DNA of 64,000 nt from Pseudomonas panipatensis (GTDB lineage: Bacteria > Pseudomonadota > Gammaproteobacteria > Pseudomonadales > Pseudomonadaceae). Of the stretch, positions 13,072-21,066 are shown one piece after another. Every line of letters begins with the position of its first letter. Positions within the stretch are counted from its first letter, which is position 1. The notes under the pieces were generated by a model. The model ran no database searches and was not told the DNA's origin. It saw nothing but the letters and a program-made list of their open reading frames with translations. The position numbers and the translations under genes are program-made. The DNA lies in contig NZ_FNDS01000003.1 in the NCBI RefSeq assembly GCF_900099785.1, positions 372,001 through 436,000 on the forward strand, written 5' to 3'.

Positions 13072-13694
13072 GCGGCCTCCCATTCGGCGAGCAGCGCCTG
13101 GCTGTCGAGCACCCGGCCGAACACGCCGCCTTCCACCGCGACCGTGGCCAGGGTGGCCTCGTGCAACTCTGGGTAGGCCGAGCCGCAGGCGTCGCTCACC
13201 AGGCTGCAGGCGTAGCCGAGGTCCACCGCGCTGCGCAGGGTCGAGGCGACGCAGACTTCGGTGGTCACCCCGCACAGAATCAGTTCGTCGATGCCGCGGT
13301 TGCGCAGCAGCAGGTCCAGGTCGGTGTGGGCGAAGACGCTATAGCCGGGCTTGTCGATCACCGGCTCGGCGGGCAGCGGCTGCAACTCGTCGATCAGCTC
13401 GTGGCCGTACTCGCCGCGCACCAGCAGGCGTCCCAACGGGCCGGGCTGGCCGATCGGCGCGCCGGCGCGTTCGGCACGCCGGCGCTTGCTCGGCGGCAGG
13501 TCGGCGAGGTCCGCGCGGTGCCCTTCGCGGCTGTGCAGCACCAGCAGGCCACGGGCGCGGGCGCCGGCGAGCAGGCGCAGGATCGCCGGAATCGGTGCGC
13601 GCAGGCGGCCGATATCCAGCCCGGCGCGGTCGGCGTAACCGCCCGGCGCGCAGAAGTCGCGCTGCATGTCGATGACCAGCAGCGCCGCGCTCAT
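13068..13694 (-). CDS. Isochorismatase-like cysteine hydrolase
   Basis: Cytoplasmic hydrolase of 208 residues with the complete catalytic triad of the family: Asp9 (LLVIDMQRDF), Lys115 (DKPGYSVF) and Cys148 (GVTTEVCV). Family members include N-carbamoylsarcosine amidase and biuret hydrolase, both of which cleave carbamoyl C-N bonds in nitrogen-rich compounds, as well as nicotinamidase. Lying directly after a creatininase-family gene with an ATGA overlap, a ureido or carbamoyl amide released from a guanidino compound is an attractive substrate. That assignment is inference from context. Confidence 0.85.
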   Translation of the reverse strand: MSAALLVIDMQRDFCAPGGYADRAGLDIGRLRAPIPAILRLLAGARARGLLVLHSREGHRADLADLPPSKRRRAERAGAPIGQPGPLGRLLVRGEYGHELIDELQPLPAEPVIDKPGYSVFAHTDLDLLLRNRGIDELILCGVTTEVCVASTLRSAVDLGYACSLVSDACGSAYPELHEATLATVAVEGGVFGRVLDSQALLAEWEAA

Positions 13695-14458
13695 CGGCAG
13701 AACTCCTGGCGCACGGCGGCGACGATGCCTTCGCAGATATCGGCGGCCATGCGCGCGCCTTTCTCCGCCGTCGAGCCGCGCGCCGAGGACAGCACGCCGG
13801 AGGGCGGTACCCACTCGGTGCGGGTCGGGTAGATGTCGTAGGGTGGGAACTCGGCCGGGCCGTCGTCGGGGATCAGCTCCAGGCGCACCAGTTGCGGCAG
13901 GTAGTGCAGCATCAGCGAGGTCTCGATGACCGCGGCGTGTTCCAGGGCGAAGCCGGGGAAGCCGTCGGGGAACACCGCTTCCAGGGTGGCCGGGGTGCAG
14001 AAGTCCCAGTGCTCCAGGCGCATCACCCGCAGCGGATGGCCGTCGCCCAGTTCGCGCAGGGCCAACTGGATGCCCTCGCTGACGAACCACTGGTTCTCGT
14101 AGTGGCCGTCGACCAGCACCAGGCGCGTCACGCCATGCCGGGCGAACTCGCGCACGGCGTCGCGCACCAGGGCGCTCAGGGTCTGCCCGTCGAGGCTGGT
14201 GGTGCCGCAGAAATGCTGGCCGCCGCCGCACTTGGGCTGCGACTTGTAGCCATAGGACAAGGCCGGCGCGACCAGGCCCGCGAGGCGCGCGGCGACGTCC
14301 TCGCAGAGGGCGCTGGCGAGCAGCGCGTCGGTGCCCAGCGGCAGGTGCGGGCCATGCTGTTCGGTGGCGCCGCAGGGTAGGAACACCACGGGCGACTCTT
14401 CGCGCACGCGGCGCGCGTATTCGACCCAGCTGAGCTGGTCCATGCGTACGGTGGTCAA
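13691..14458 (-). CDS. Creatininase-family metallohydrolase
   Basis: Predicted amidohydrolase of 255 residues. All metal ligands known from Pseudomonas creatininase are present with an offset of about one residue: Glu33, His35 and Asp44 in GATEQHGPHLPLGTD, and His119 and Glu121 in VDGHYEN. The later ALEHAAVIETS segment also matches the family's His/Glu region. Creatininase hydrolyses the cyclic guanidine creatinine; other members deformylate or cleave peptides. The TTG at 14458 is preferred to the ATG at 14443 because GAGGTACGCCC precedes it and it makes a TTGA overlap with the preceding stop, as at the other junctions. True creatinine activity is unproven. Confidence 0.85.
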   Translation of the reverse strand: MTTVRMDQLSWVEYARRVREESPVVFLPCGATEQHGPHLPLGTDALLASALCEDVAARLAGLVAPALSYGYKSQPKCGGGQHFCGTTSLDGQTLSALVRDAVREFARHGVTRLVLVDGHYENQWFVSEGIQLALRELGDGHPLRVMRLEHWDFCTPATLEAVFPDGFPGFALEHAAVIETSLMLHYLPQLVRLELIPDDGPAEFPPYDIYPTRTEWVPPSGVLSSARGSTAEKGARMAADICEGIVAAVRQEFCR

Positions 14459-15330
14459 GGGCGTACCTCGCTTAGGGAGTTGACGGAATCACGCGGCGGC
14501 CGCGCGGCGATCAGCGCGGCCAGCAGCACCAGGCTGCCGCCGAACCATTCGCCGGGGCCGAGCAGACGGTCGCCGAAGGCGGCGGCGGTGAGCACCGAGA
14601 CCAGCAGCTCGACCACCACCAGCACCGCCGCGCGGCTCGCCTCGACGTGGCTGAAGCCGTACTGCGCGGCGCCCATGGCGGCCAGCCAGAACAGGCCGAA
14701 GGCGCCGATCTGCAGCCAGGTCGGCGCGTCCGGCAGGGGCAGCGCGGTGCCTTCGAGCAGGCAGAAGAGCGCGGCGAACAGCGCGCTGCCGAGGAACGCC
14801 GCCATCGCCTTGCTGGCCAGCGGCACCTGTTCGGCGGCGCGCGTGGCCAGGTTGTTGAGGGCGAAGGACAGGCCGGCGGACAGCGCCAGCCAGTCGGCGC
14901 CGCCGAGGCTGGCGAAGGTGTCGCGGTCGACGCCCAGGGTCAGTGCGATGCCGCCCAGCGCCAGCAGCAGCGCGCCGATGCGCGAGGGCGTCAGGCGTTC
15001 GCCGAGCAGCAGCCAGCCGCCGAGCAGGCCCCAGGCCGGGGCCAGGTAGAACAGCAGCATGCTGCGCACCACGTCGCCCTCGGAGAGCGCGCCGACCAGC
15101 CCGGCGGTGGCCCAGCCGCCGAAGCCGGCGATGCCCAGCAGGCCACGGCGCTGCCTCCACCAGGCGCGGCGCTGGCGGTAGAGCACGGCCAGGGTCGGCA
15201 GGCTAAGCAGGCCGAAGGTGAACAGCACCATGGGCATGCCGGCCAGGCCGAGGCCGGCGAAATGCGCCAGCGGCAGCCAGCCCAGGCCCCAGATCGCGGC
15301 GCCGAGCAGCAACACCCATTCGGCGCGCAT
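14455..15330 (-). CDS. DMT-superfamily (EamA) transporter
   Basis: Inner-membrane protein of 291 residues with ten predicted membrane segments in two EamA repeats, the usual length of the family. Such proteins export or exchange amino acids and other small metabolites. Inside this operon it may export a by-product or bring in a related substrate. The start overlaps the preceding SDR stop by one base (TGATG). Confidence 0.85.
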   Translation of the reverse strand: MRAEWVLLLGAAIWGLGWLPLAHFAGLGLAGMPMVLFTFGLLSLPTLAVLYRQRRAWWRQRRGLLGIAGFGGWATAGLVGALSEGDVVRSMLLFYLAPAWGLLGGWLLLGERLTPSRIGALLLALGGIALTLGVDRDTFASLGGADWLALSAGLSFALNNLATRAAEQVPLASKAMAAFLGSALFAALFCLLEGTALPLPDAPTWLQIGAFGLFWLAAMGAAQYGFSHVEASRAAVLVVVELLVSVLTAAAFGDRLLGPGEWFGGSLVLLAALIAARPPRDSVNSLSEVRP

Positions 15331-16079
15331 CAGGCGCCCATCCAGGCGCCGCCGTTGGCGCCGAGCATCTGTCCGTGGAAGAAACTGGCCTGCGGCGAAA
15401 CCAGGAACAGCACCGCAGCGGCGATCTCCTCGGGTTTGCCCAGGCGGCCGGCGGGGATCGCCGTCTCGCGGGCGATCATCGCCGCGCTCATGTGCTGCAG
15501 CGAGACCATCGGCGTGTCCACCGGTCCCGGCGCCACGCCGTTGATGCGCACGCTCGGGGCGAACTCGCGGGCCAGCGCTTTGGTCAGGCCGATCACCCCG
15601 GCCTTGGCCGCGCAGTAGGCGGCGTAGCCTTCGCGGCCGATCTGGCCCAGTTCCGAGGCGATATTGACGATGCTGCCGTCGCCACGCGCCTGCATGTGCC
15701 CGAGGGCATGGCGGCAGCAGCGGTAGACCGCGTGCAGGTCGACGCCGAGCAGCCGCGCCCAGTCGTCCTCCTCGGTGTCGAGGAAAGGTTTTTCGAGGAT
15801 GATCCCGGCGTTATTGACCAGGATGTGCAACTCGCCGAAGGCGTAGATGCGCTCGAACATGGCCGCGACCTGCTGCGGCGACGACACATCGGCTTCCACC
15901 GCCTGGGCGCGCCCGCCGTGGGTGGCGATGCGCGCGACCAGGGCGGTGGCGGCCTCGGGCTGGCCGAGGTGATTGATCCAGACCTCGGCGCCGGCCTCGG
16001 CCAGGGCCAGGACGATGGCGCGGCCGATGCCCTGGGTGGCGCCGGTGACCAGCGCGACTTTTCCTTCCAGTGTTTTCAT
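15330..16079 (-). CDS. Short-chain dehydrogenase/reductase (first of two)
   Basis: NAD(P)-dependent oxidoreductase of 249 residues. The nucleotide-binding motif is TGATQGIG near residue 12, the structural motif is NNAG, and the catalytic Tyr-x3-Lys is in YAAYCAAKAG. The C-terminal PGPVDTPM and the terminal GGAWMGA fit the 3-oxoacyl-reductase-like SDRs. An alcohol to ketone or aldehyde step is expected. The start ATG at 16079 shares one base with the stop of the other SDR. Confidence 0.9.
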   Translation of the reverse strand: MKTLEGKVALVTGATQGIGRAIVLALAEAGAEVWINHLGQPEAATALVARIATHGGRAQAVEADVSSPQQVAAMFERIYAFGELHILVNNAGIILEKPFLDTEEDDWARLLGVDLHAVYRCCRHALGHMQARGDGSIVNIASELGQIGREGYAAYCAAKAGVIGLTKALAREFAPSVRINGVAPGPVDTPMVSLQHMSAAMIARETAIPAGRLGKPEEIAAAVLFLVSPQASFFHGQMLGANGGAWMGA

Positions 16080-16858
16080 CAGTGCATCACCTCGCCATGG
16101 CTGACCGACAGCGCCTGCCCGGTGAGGGGCGCGGCCAGGGGGCTGCCGAGGAACAGAAAGGTGCCGGCCAGGTCGGCCGGGGTGAGCAGCTCGGGCACCG
16201 CCTGGGCGGCGAGCACCTGGGCCAGTTCCTGCGCTTCGCTGCGGCCGTTGCTGGCGGCCATCACGCGCAACGAGCGCAGCGCCGCCTCGGTGCCGATCCA
16301 GCCGGGGCAGACGGCGTTGACCCGCACCCGGCGCGGGCCGAGTTCCCAGGCCAGCGAACGGGTCAGGCCGATCACCGCGTGCTTGCTGGCGACATAGGCG
16401 GAGAAGCCCGGCACGCCCTTCAGGCCCCAGATCGACGCCTGGTTGATCACGCTGCTGCCGGGCTGCAAGCGCGGCAGCAGGGCGCGGGTCAGGCGCAGCA
16501 TCGAGGCGACGTTGTTGTCCAGCAGCGCCTGCCAGCGCGCGTCGGCCTCGGCGTCGGCATCCTCCAGCGGGGTGGCGTATTCCACCCCGGCGTTGTTGAT
16601 CAGTACATCCAGCGGCCGGTCGCCGCCGGCGGCGACGAAGGCGGCGATGGCGCTGCTGTCGCCCAGGTCCAGCGCCGCGGCGCTGACCTCGCCGTGCAGC
16701 GCCAGCTCGTCGGCCAGCGCCGCCAGCGCGGCACGGTCGCGGTCGAGCAGGCACAGGCTGGCGCCCCGTTCGGCGAAGGCGCGCGCCAGGCCCTGGCCGA
16801 TGCCACTGGCGGCGCCAGTGATGAGTACGTGCTTGCCGTGGTAGTCGATCATGCTCAC
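16079..16858 (-). CDS. Short-chain dehydrogenase/reductase (second of two)
   Basis: SDR of 259 residues with TGAASGIG, NNAG and YVASK motifs and the PGWIGTEA loop. It is only distantly similar to its operon neighbour, so the two are more likely to act on successive or different intermediates than to be a recent duplication. The GTG at 16858 overlaps the desaturase stop (GTGA), the pattern used throughout the operon; an ATG at 16852 is the alternative and would shorten the protein by two residues. Confidence 0.88.
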   Translation of the reverse strand: MSMIDYHGKHVLITGAASGIGQGLARAFAERGASLCLLDRDRAALAALADELALHGEVSAAALDLGDSSAIAAFVAAGGDRPLDVLINNAGVEYATPLEDADAEADARWQALLDNNVASMLRLTRALLPRLQPGSSVINQASIWGLKGVPGFSAYVASKHAVIGLTRSLAWELGPRRVRVNAVCPGWIGTEAALRSLRVMAASNGRSEAQELAQVLAAQAVPELLTPADLAGTFLFLGSPLAAPLTGQALSVSHGEVMH

Positions 16859-17877
16859 ACCGCCGTCAGGAAGGACACGCCGACCGCGCCGTAGAAACCG
16901 TCGGCGCGCCGTTCGCCGCTGGGCAGGACCACCCCGTAGTCGTCGTCCAGCACGCGGCGCAGGCGGTGCTGGTGGAAGCTCTTGAACAGCAGGTGCATCG
17001 GCAGCACCTGGGCGTAGCCGTCGCCATACAGCTCATGGTGCAGCTTGCGCAGGCGGTACCAGGGCGCCACCGGCTTCTCGTGGTGGGCATTGTGGTAGGC
17101 GAAGTTGAGCAGCAGCAGGTCGAGCGCCGGCCAGCGCAGCGAAACCACGTTGGTGTAGGTGTTCATCTGCTCGTAGGCGCGGTCGCGCGGCTTGTCGTCG
17201 GGGATCTTGCCGTTGTCTTCGAGCACCGCGAAGGCGTCGTAGGTGTGCTGGTAGGCATCGGTGAAGCGCAGCACCATGATCATCAGCGACCAGGCGACGA
17301 AGTAGAGCAGCAGCGCCTTCGGCGAGATCGCCGCGACCAGCGCGAAGAGCGCGCCGCGCACCAGCAGGGTGAGCAGCACGCGGCGGCGGTTGGCGCGGTG
17401 CTTGGGGTTGGCGGTGATGAACGGCAGGAGGATCACGTAGTAATGCATGATCAGCTCCACCGCCGGGATATAGGCCCATTCGGCGGCCAGCACCAGCCCG
17501 CGCAGCCAGCCGGGGCAGCGCTTGAGGAAGGCCTTGGTGTCGAAGGTGATGACGTCGGCGCGGTCGACGTGGTGGCGCATGTGCTTGCGCCGCAGGTCCT
17601 GGAAGCCGGCGTAGCAACTGCCGCAGAGCCAACTGCAGACTTCGCCGGCACGGATGTTGTGCTTCGGCTCGGCGAAGATGGTGCCGTGGGCGAACTCGTG
17701 GATCAGGTAGGCCGCGACTATCATCGCGTGGCCCAGCAGCAGGGTGCCGCAGGCGTTCAGCCAGTAGCTGTCGGCGAACAGCAGGGCGAAGCCGGCGGCA
17801 TAGCCGCCGAAGGCGTAGAGCAGGGCCAGGCTGTTGGGCACGCGGCCATCGGCGTAACGGTATACGGAAGCGGACAT
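16855..17877 (-). CDS. Membrane fatty-acid-desaturase-family di-iron enzyme
   Basis: Integral membrane protein of 340 residues with the histidine boxes of membrane desaturases and hydroxylases: His60-EFA-His64, His99-MR-His102-His103, and His262-NA-His265-His266. Four to six membrane segments surround them. The family uses a di-iron centre and oxygen to desaturate or hydroxylate acyl or alkyl chains. In this operon hydroxylation of an alkyl side chain followed by oxidation by the two SDRs is a reasonable reading. A strong ribosome site, GGAGGTACCC, precedes the ATG at 17877. It lies 51 bases after the binding-protein gene. Confidence 0.87.
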   Translation of the reverse strand: MSASVYRYADGRVPNSLALLYAFGGYAAGFALLFADSYWLNACGTLLLGHAMIVAAYLIHEFAHGTIFAEPKHNIRAGEVCSWLCGSCYAGFQDLRRKHMRHHVDRADVITFDTKAFLKRCPGWLRGLVLAAEWAYIPAVELIMHYYVILLPFITANPKHRANRRRVLLTLLVRGALFALVAAISPKALLLYFVAWSLMIMVLRFTDAYQHTYDAFAVLEDNGKIPDDKPRDRAYEQMNTYTNVVSLRWPALDLLLLNFAYHNAHHEKPVAPWYRLRKLHHELYGDGYAQVLPMHLLFKSFHQHRLRRVLDDDYGVVLPSGERRADGFYGAVGVSFLTAV

Positions 17878-17928
17878 GGGTACCTCCGGGAAATCCCTCG
17901 CGTCGCCGCGAGGGAGGGCGGACGGGGA

Positions 17929-18936
17929 TTACTTGGCCAGGGCCTGGACGAATTGCGCGTCGTAGGTCTTGGCGAAGTCCGGGATCGCCGGGATCTGCCC
18001 GTTATCCTTGAGCAGTTGCGCGATCACCGCGCCGCTGCCGTAGAAGGAGCTGGTGGCGTCGGACTTCTCGAAGTTCTTGTGCATCTCGGCCAGCGGAATG
18101 TTGTACACGCCGCTCATCTGCGTCTTGGCTTCCTCCGGGCTGACGCCGAGCACCTTGCCGATGATCTTCGCCGACTCGTCCGGGTGGCTCTGCATGTAGG
18201 CCAGGCCATCGACGTAGCCCTGCACCATCGCCTTGATCGCCGCCTGGCGCTTGGCGATGACCTTCTCGTCGAAGACCAGCACGTCGGTGATCAGGCCGGG
18301 CGCCTGCTTCGACGAATAGACCACGTGGAACTTGCCGCCGGGCATGCCGAGGATCTGCGAGACGTTCGGCTCGTAGGTGACGCCCACCGGCAGGCTGCCG
18401 GACGCCATGGCGCCGGGAATCGCCTCCGGGGTCATGTTCAGCGGATTGATGTCCTTGGCGCTCATGCCGTTGCTCTTCAGTGCGTAGGCGAGCAGGAAGT
18501 CGGACGGCGACAGCGGGTTGTAGCCGATCTTCTTGCCTTTGAAATCGGCCACCGAGGCGATCGACTTGTCGGCGACGATGGCGTCGCCGCCGTTGGAGAA
18601 GTCGATCGGCATCACCACCTTGTGCGCCAGGCCCTTGGCCACGCCGCCGACCACCTGGTCGTAGGTCAGCATGCCGCCGTCGAGGGCGCCGCCGGCCATG
18701 GCGGTGGGAATCAGTGCGGGGTCGTTGAAGAATTGCAACTCGACGCTCAACCCGTGGGCCTTGTACAGGTCGAGCTTGTCGGCGACATAGAAGGGCGCAT
18801 AACCGGCCCAGACCACCGTGCCGACCTTGAGTTTCTCGACGGCCTGAGAGGTGAACGGCAGGACAGCGGCAACGGTGGCCAGACAGGCACCGAGCAGGGT
18901 CTTGCGCAGCGAACGCAGGTAAAGCGGCTTGCTCAT
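17929..18936 (-). CDS. NitT/TauT-family ABC transporter substrate-binding protein
   Basis: Periplasmic binding protein of 335 residues. A signal peptide ends near SQA at about residue 31. The mature part has the type 2 periplasmic fold features of SsuA/TauA-like proteins (VGTVVWAGYAPFYVADKLDLY, then GGALDGGMLTYDQVV). It is the first gene of the 11-gene operon and directly follows the riboswitch leader. The ATG at 18936 has GGAGC seven bases upstream. NitT/TauT importers are recurrent partners of guanidine-I riboswitches, which supports a guanidino cargo. Confidence 0.9.
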   Translation of the reverse strand: MSKPLYLRSLRKTLLGACLATVAAVLPFTSQAVEKLKVGTVVWAGYAPFYVADKLDLYKAHGLSVELQFFNDPALIPTAMAGGALDGGMLTYDQVVGGVAKGLAHKVVMPIDFSNGGDAIVADKSIASVADFKGKKIGYNPLSPSDFLLAYALKSNGMSAKDINPLNMTPEAIPGAMASGSLPVGVTYEPNVSQILGMPGGKFHVVYSSKQAPGLITDVLVFDEKVIAKRQAAIKAMVQGYVDGLAYMQSHPDESAKIIGKVLGVSPEEAKTQMSGVYNIPLAEMHKNFEKSDATSSFYGSGAVIAQLLKDNGQIPAIPDFAKTYDAQFVQALAK

Positions 18937-19406
18937 GGCATTGCTCCTACACGTTGGAAATCGGCACGGGATGACATCACGTCTCCCGGGCTTTTTTCCC
19001 GCCGTGTAGCCCTGTCCTTAGGGCCGGAGAACTCTCGGACCAGCCATCCACCCATGGTGGACCGGAACCCTAGTTCGCCTGTGGTGCAACTCCAGTGTGT
19101 GCCGAGCTTCGCGAGTGCCGGTGGCGCTGACGATCGCGATTCATCCCGTTCGCAGGGAGCAGGAGCAAGTCCGGTGCCAAGGTTCATCCGCGGCAGGCAA
19201 CTCATTGCTATTCAAAGGCTTAGCGAGGTCGGCCGGTAGACTGCGCGCAACTCCCCGGATCAGCCGTGGGAGCGCCCTGCACCATCTGCTGGCAGGCGCG
19301 CAGCGGTGGTGCTTCGCGATGAAGCAGGCAGATGCGCGAGGGGCGGCCATGGCGCCATCCGTTGCGCCGGCCAGGTCCGACGGCGCCGTGGCCGACCCTC
19401 CCGCAC
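18937..19406. other. 470-base gap holding the operon leader
   Basis: The half nearest 18936 contains the riboswitch aptamer (18981-19075) and the ribosome site of the binding-protein gene. The promoter should lie in about 19080-19200 on the minus strand, but I cannot pick a clear -10/-35 pair. The part from about 19200 to 19406 is the 3' flank of the polyamine-type operon; a small imperfect hairpin (TGCTTC / GAAGCA near 19310) is the only possible terminator element seen. Confidence 0.5.
18981..19075 (-). ncRNA. ykkC / guanidine-I riboswitch aptamer
   Basis: Read on the minus strand, the leader carries in order the conserved blocks of the ykkC class: CTAGGGTTCCG (19073-19063), GGCTGGTCCGAGAG (19045-19032), then ACACGGCGGG followed by AAAAAAGCCCGGGAGAC (19007-18981). 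CCACCATGGGTGG between the first two blocks forms a short stem. The aptamer ends about 45 bases before the ATG of the ABC binding-protein gene. No strong terminator hairpin with a U-run follows, so control of translation is plausible. The blocks look like subtype 1 (guanidine) rather than the ppGpp/PRPP variants, and the transporter context agrees, but the subtype is judged by eye. Confidence 0.85.
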
Positions 19407-20222
19407 TCAGGTCCCGGCCGCTCTGGCGGCGACGCGCTGGAGCAGCATGCGGCCGATCAGGGCGAGCAGGGTGAGGGCGATCAGCAGCACCGAGATGGCC
19501 GCCACCGCCGGGTCGATGTTGTCGCGCAGGCCGGACCAGATCTGCCGCGGCAGGGTGTTGACCTCGGTGCTGGTGACGAACAGGGTCACCGCGATTTCTT
19601 CCCAGGACAGCGCGAAACACAGCAGCGCGGTGCTGGCCACGCCCAGCTTGAGGTTCGGCAGCACCACCAGCAGGGTGGTCTGCGCCAGGCTGGCGCCGAG
19701 GTTGCGCGCGGCCAGTTCGATGCGCCGGTCGAGCTGGCTGAGGGCGACCAGCATGGTCACCACGCCGTAGGGCACGACCATCACGATGTGCGCGATGGTC
19801 AGGCCGAACAGGGTGTCATAGCCCAGCGCCGGGGCGAACCGGCTCAGCGTGGTTTCCATGAAGTAGAGGACCATCGCCGAGATCATCGGCGGGATCGCCA
19901 TGGGCAGCAGCACCAGGCCGATCAGCAGGGTCGCCCAGCGCGAGCGCAGGTACCAGATGCCGAGGGCGAAGCTCACCGCCAGGGCGGTGGCGACCACGCA
20001 GGCGGCGCTGGCCACGGCCAGGCTCTGGCCCATGGCCGAGAGCCATTCCGGGCCTTCCAGCAGCGCCCGGTAGTGGCGCAGCGACCAGTTGCCGTCGGGC
20101 ATGGAGAGGAAGCGCTTGGCGGTGAAGGACACCGGGATCACCGCCAGCAGCGGGAACAGCATGAAGATCATCGCCATCGCGGCGAGCAGGCGGCTCGGCG
20201 CCCGGCTTTCGTGTGCGTTCAT
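19407..20222 (-). CDS. Polyamine-type ABC transporter permease (PotC/PotI-like)
   Basis: Inner-membrane permease of 271 residues with six membrane segments and the EAA loop region ELAARNLGASLAQTTLLVVLP. It is the second permease of a four-gene importer operon, sharing one base with the preceding permease gene (TGATG). By family it should form a heterodimer with that permease for spermidine/putrescine or a related cation. Confidence 0.88.
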   Translation of the reverse strand: MNAHESRAPSRLLAAMAMIFMLFPLLAVIPVSFTAKRFLSMPDGNWSLRHYRALLEGPEWLSAMGQSLAVASAACVVATALAVSFALGIWYLRSRWATLLIGLVLLPMAIPPMISAMVLYFMETTLSRFAPALGYDTLFGLTIAHIVMVVPYGVVTMLVALSQLDRRIELAARNLGASLAQTTLLVVLPNLKLGVASTALLCFALSWEEIAVTLFVTSTEVNTLPRQIWSGLRDNIDPAVAAISVLLIALTLLALIGRMLLQRVAARAAGT

Positions 20223-21055
20223 CAGCCCACCAGTTTGTCGACGCGGGTCATGCGCAGCAGCGCCCAGATCAGTCCGGCCACCAGCGCCAGCAGCACCACG
20301 CTGAGGGCCGCGCCCAGGCCCCAGTTGCTGGTCTGGAACATCTGCAGGTAGACGTACTCGGCGACCATCACCGTCTGCCCGCCACCGAGGATCGCCGGGG
20401 TGATGAAGAAGCCCAGGCAGAACACGAAGACGATGATGAAGGCGCCGAGGATGCCGGGGAGGGTCTGCGGCACGAAGATGCTCCAGAAGGTGCGCAGTTG
20501 CCCGGCGCCCAGGCCGCGCGCGGCGAGCAGCACGCGCGGGTCGAGGCGGCGCATGGTCGAGACCAGCGGGAACAGCGCGAAGGGCACCATGAAGTGGACC
20601 ATGCCGATCACCACGCCGAGTTCGTTGCGCGTGAGTTGCAGCGGTTGGCTGACGATCCCGAGGCTCTGTAGCCAGCCGTTGAGCAGGCCGTTGCTGCGCA
20701 GCGCGATCAGCCAGCCGAAGGCGCGTACCAGCACCGACAGCCAGAAGGGGATGAACACGCAGATCTCCACCAGGCGCTGCCAGAACGGCGGGCTGTAGAC
20801 CCAGCAGTAGGCCATCAGGTAGGCGATCAGCAGCGACACCAGGCTCACCGTGGTGCACAGGCGGAAGGTCCGCCAGAGCACCTCGTGGATCGCCGGGTCG
20901 CTGGCGATGCGTTGGTACTGCTCGAGGCCCGGCGTCGGCAGGCTGACGCTCCAGCCCACCACGCCGGCGAACGGCAGCACATAGAACAGCAGCAACACCA
21001 GCGGCAACGGCAGCAGCAGCGCGCCGAGCTTGAGCCGCGAGGGATTTTCCGCCAT
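20222..21055 (-). CDS. Polyamine-type ABC transporter permease (PotB/PotH-like)
   Basis: Inner-membrane permease of 277 residues with six membrane segments; the EAA loop is at LLAARGLGAGQLRTFWSIFVPQ. The start ATG at 21055 lies 11 bases after the binding-protein stop. It should pair with the downstream permease in the membrane. Confidence 0.88.
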   Translation of the reverse strand: MAENPSRLKLGALLLPLPLVLLLFYVLPFAGVVGWSVSLPTPGLEQYQRIASDPAIHEVLWRTFRLCTTVSLVSLLIAYLMAYCWVYSPPFWQRLVEICVFIPFWLSVLVRAFGWLIALRSNGLLNGWLQSLGIVSQPLQLTRNELGVVIGMVHFMVPFALFPLVSTMRRLDPRVLLAARGLGAGQLRTFWSIFVPQTLPGILGAFIIVFVFCLGFFITPAILGGGQTVMVAEYVYLQMFQTSNWGLGAALSVVLLALVAGLIWALLRMTRVDKLVG

Positions 21056-21066
21056 GCGCCGGCCCC

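Noticed and set aside
18966-18991. Terminator hairpin CGGGA / TCCCG after the riboswitch aptamer
   Set aside because: The stem is only five base pairs with a long loop and is not followed by a U-run, so I do not call an intrinsic terminator.
16966-19239. 757-residue open frame on the plus strand opposite the desaturase and binding-protein genes
   Set aside because: It is antisense to two well-supported genes and to the riboswitch, and its composition (His, Gly, Arg-rich) is typical of shadow frames in GC-rich DNA.
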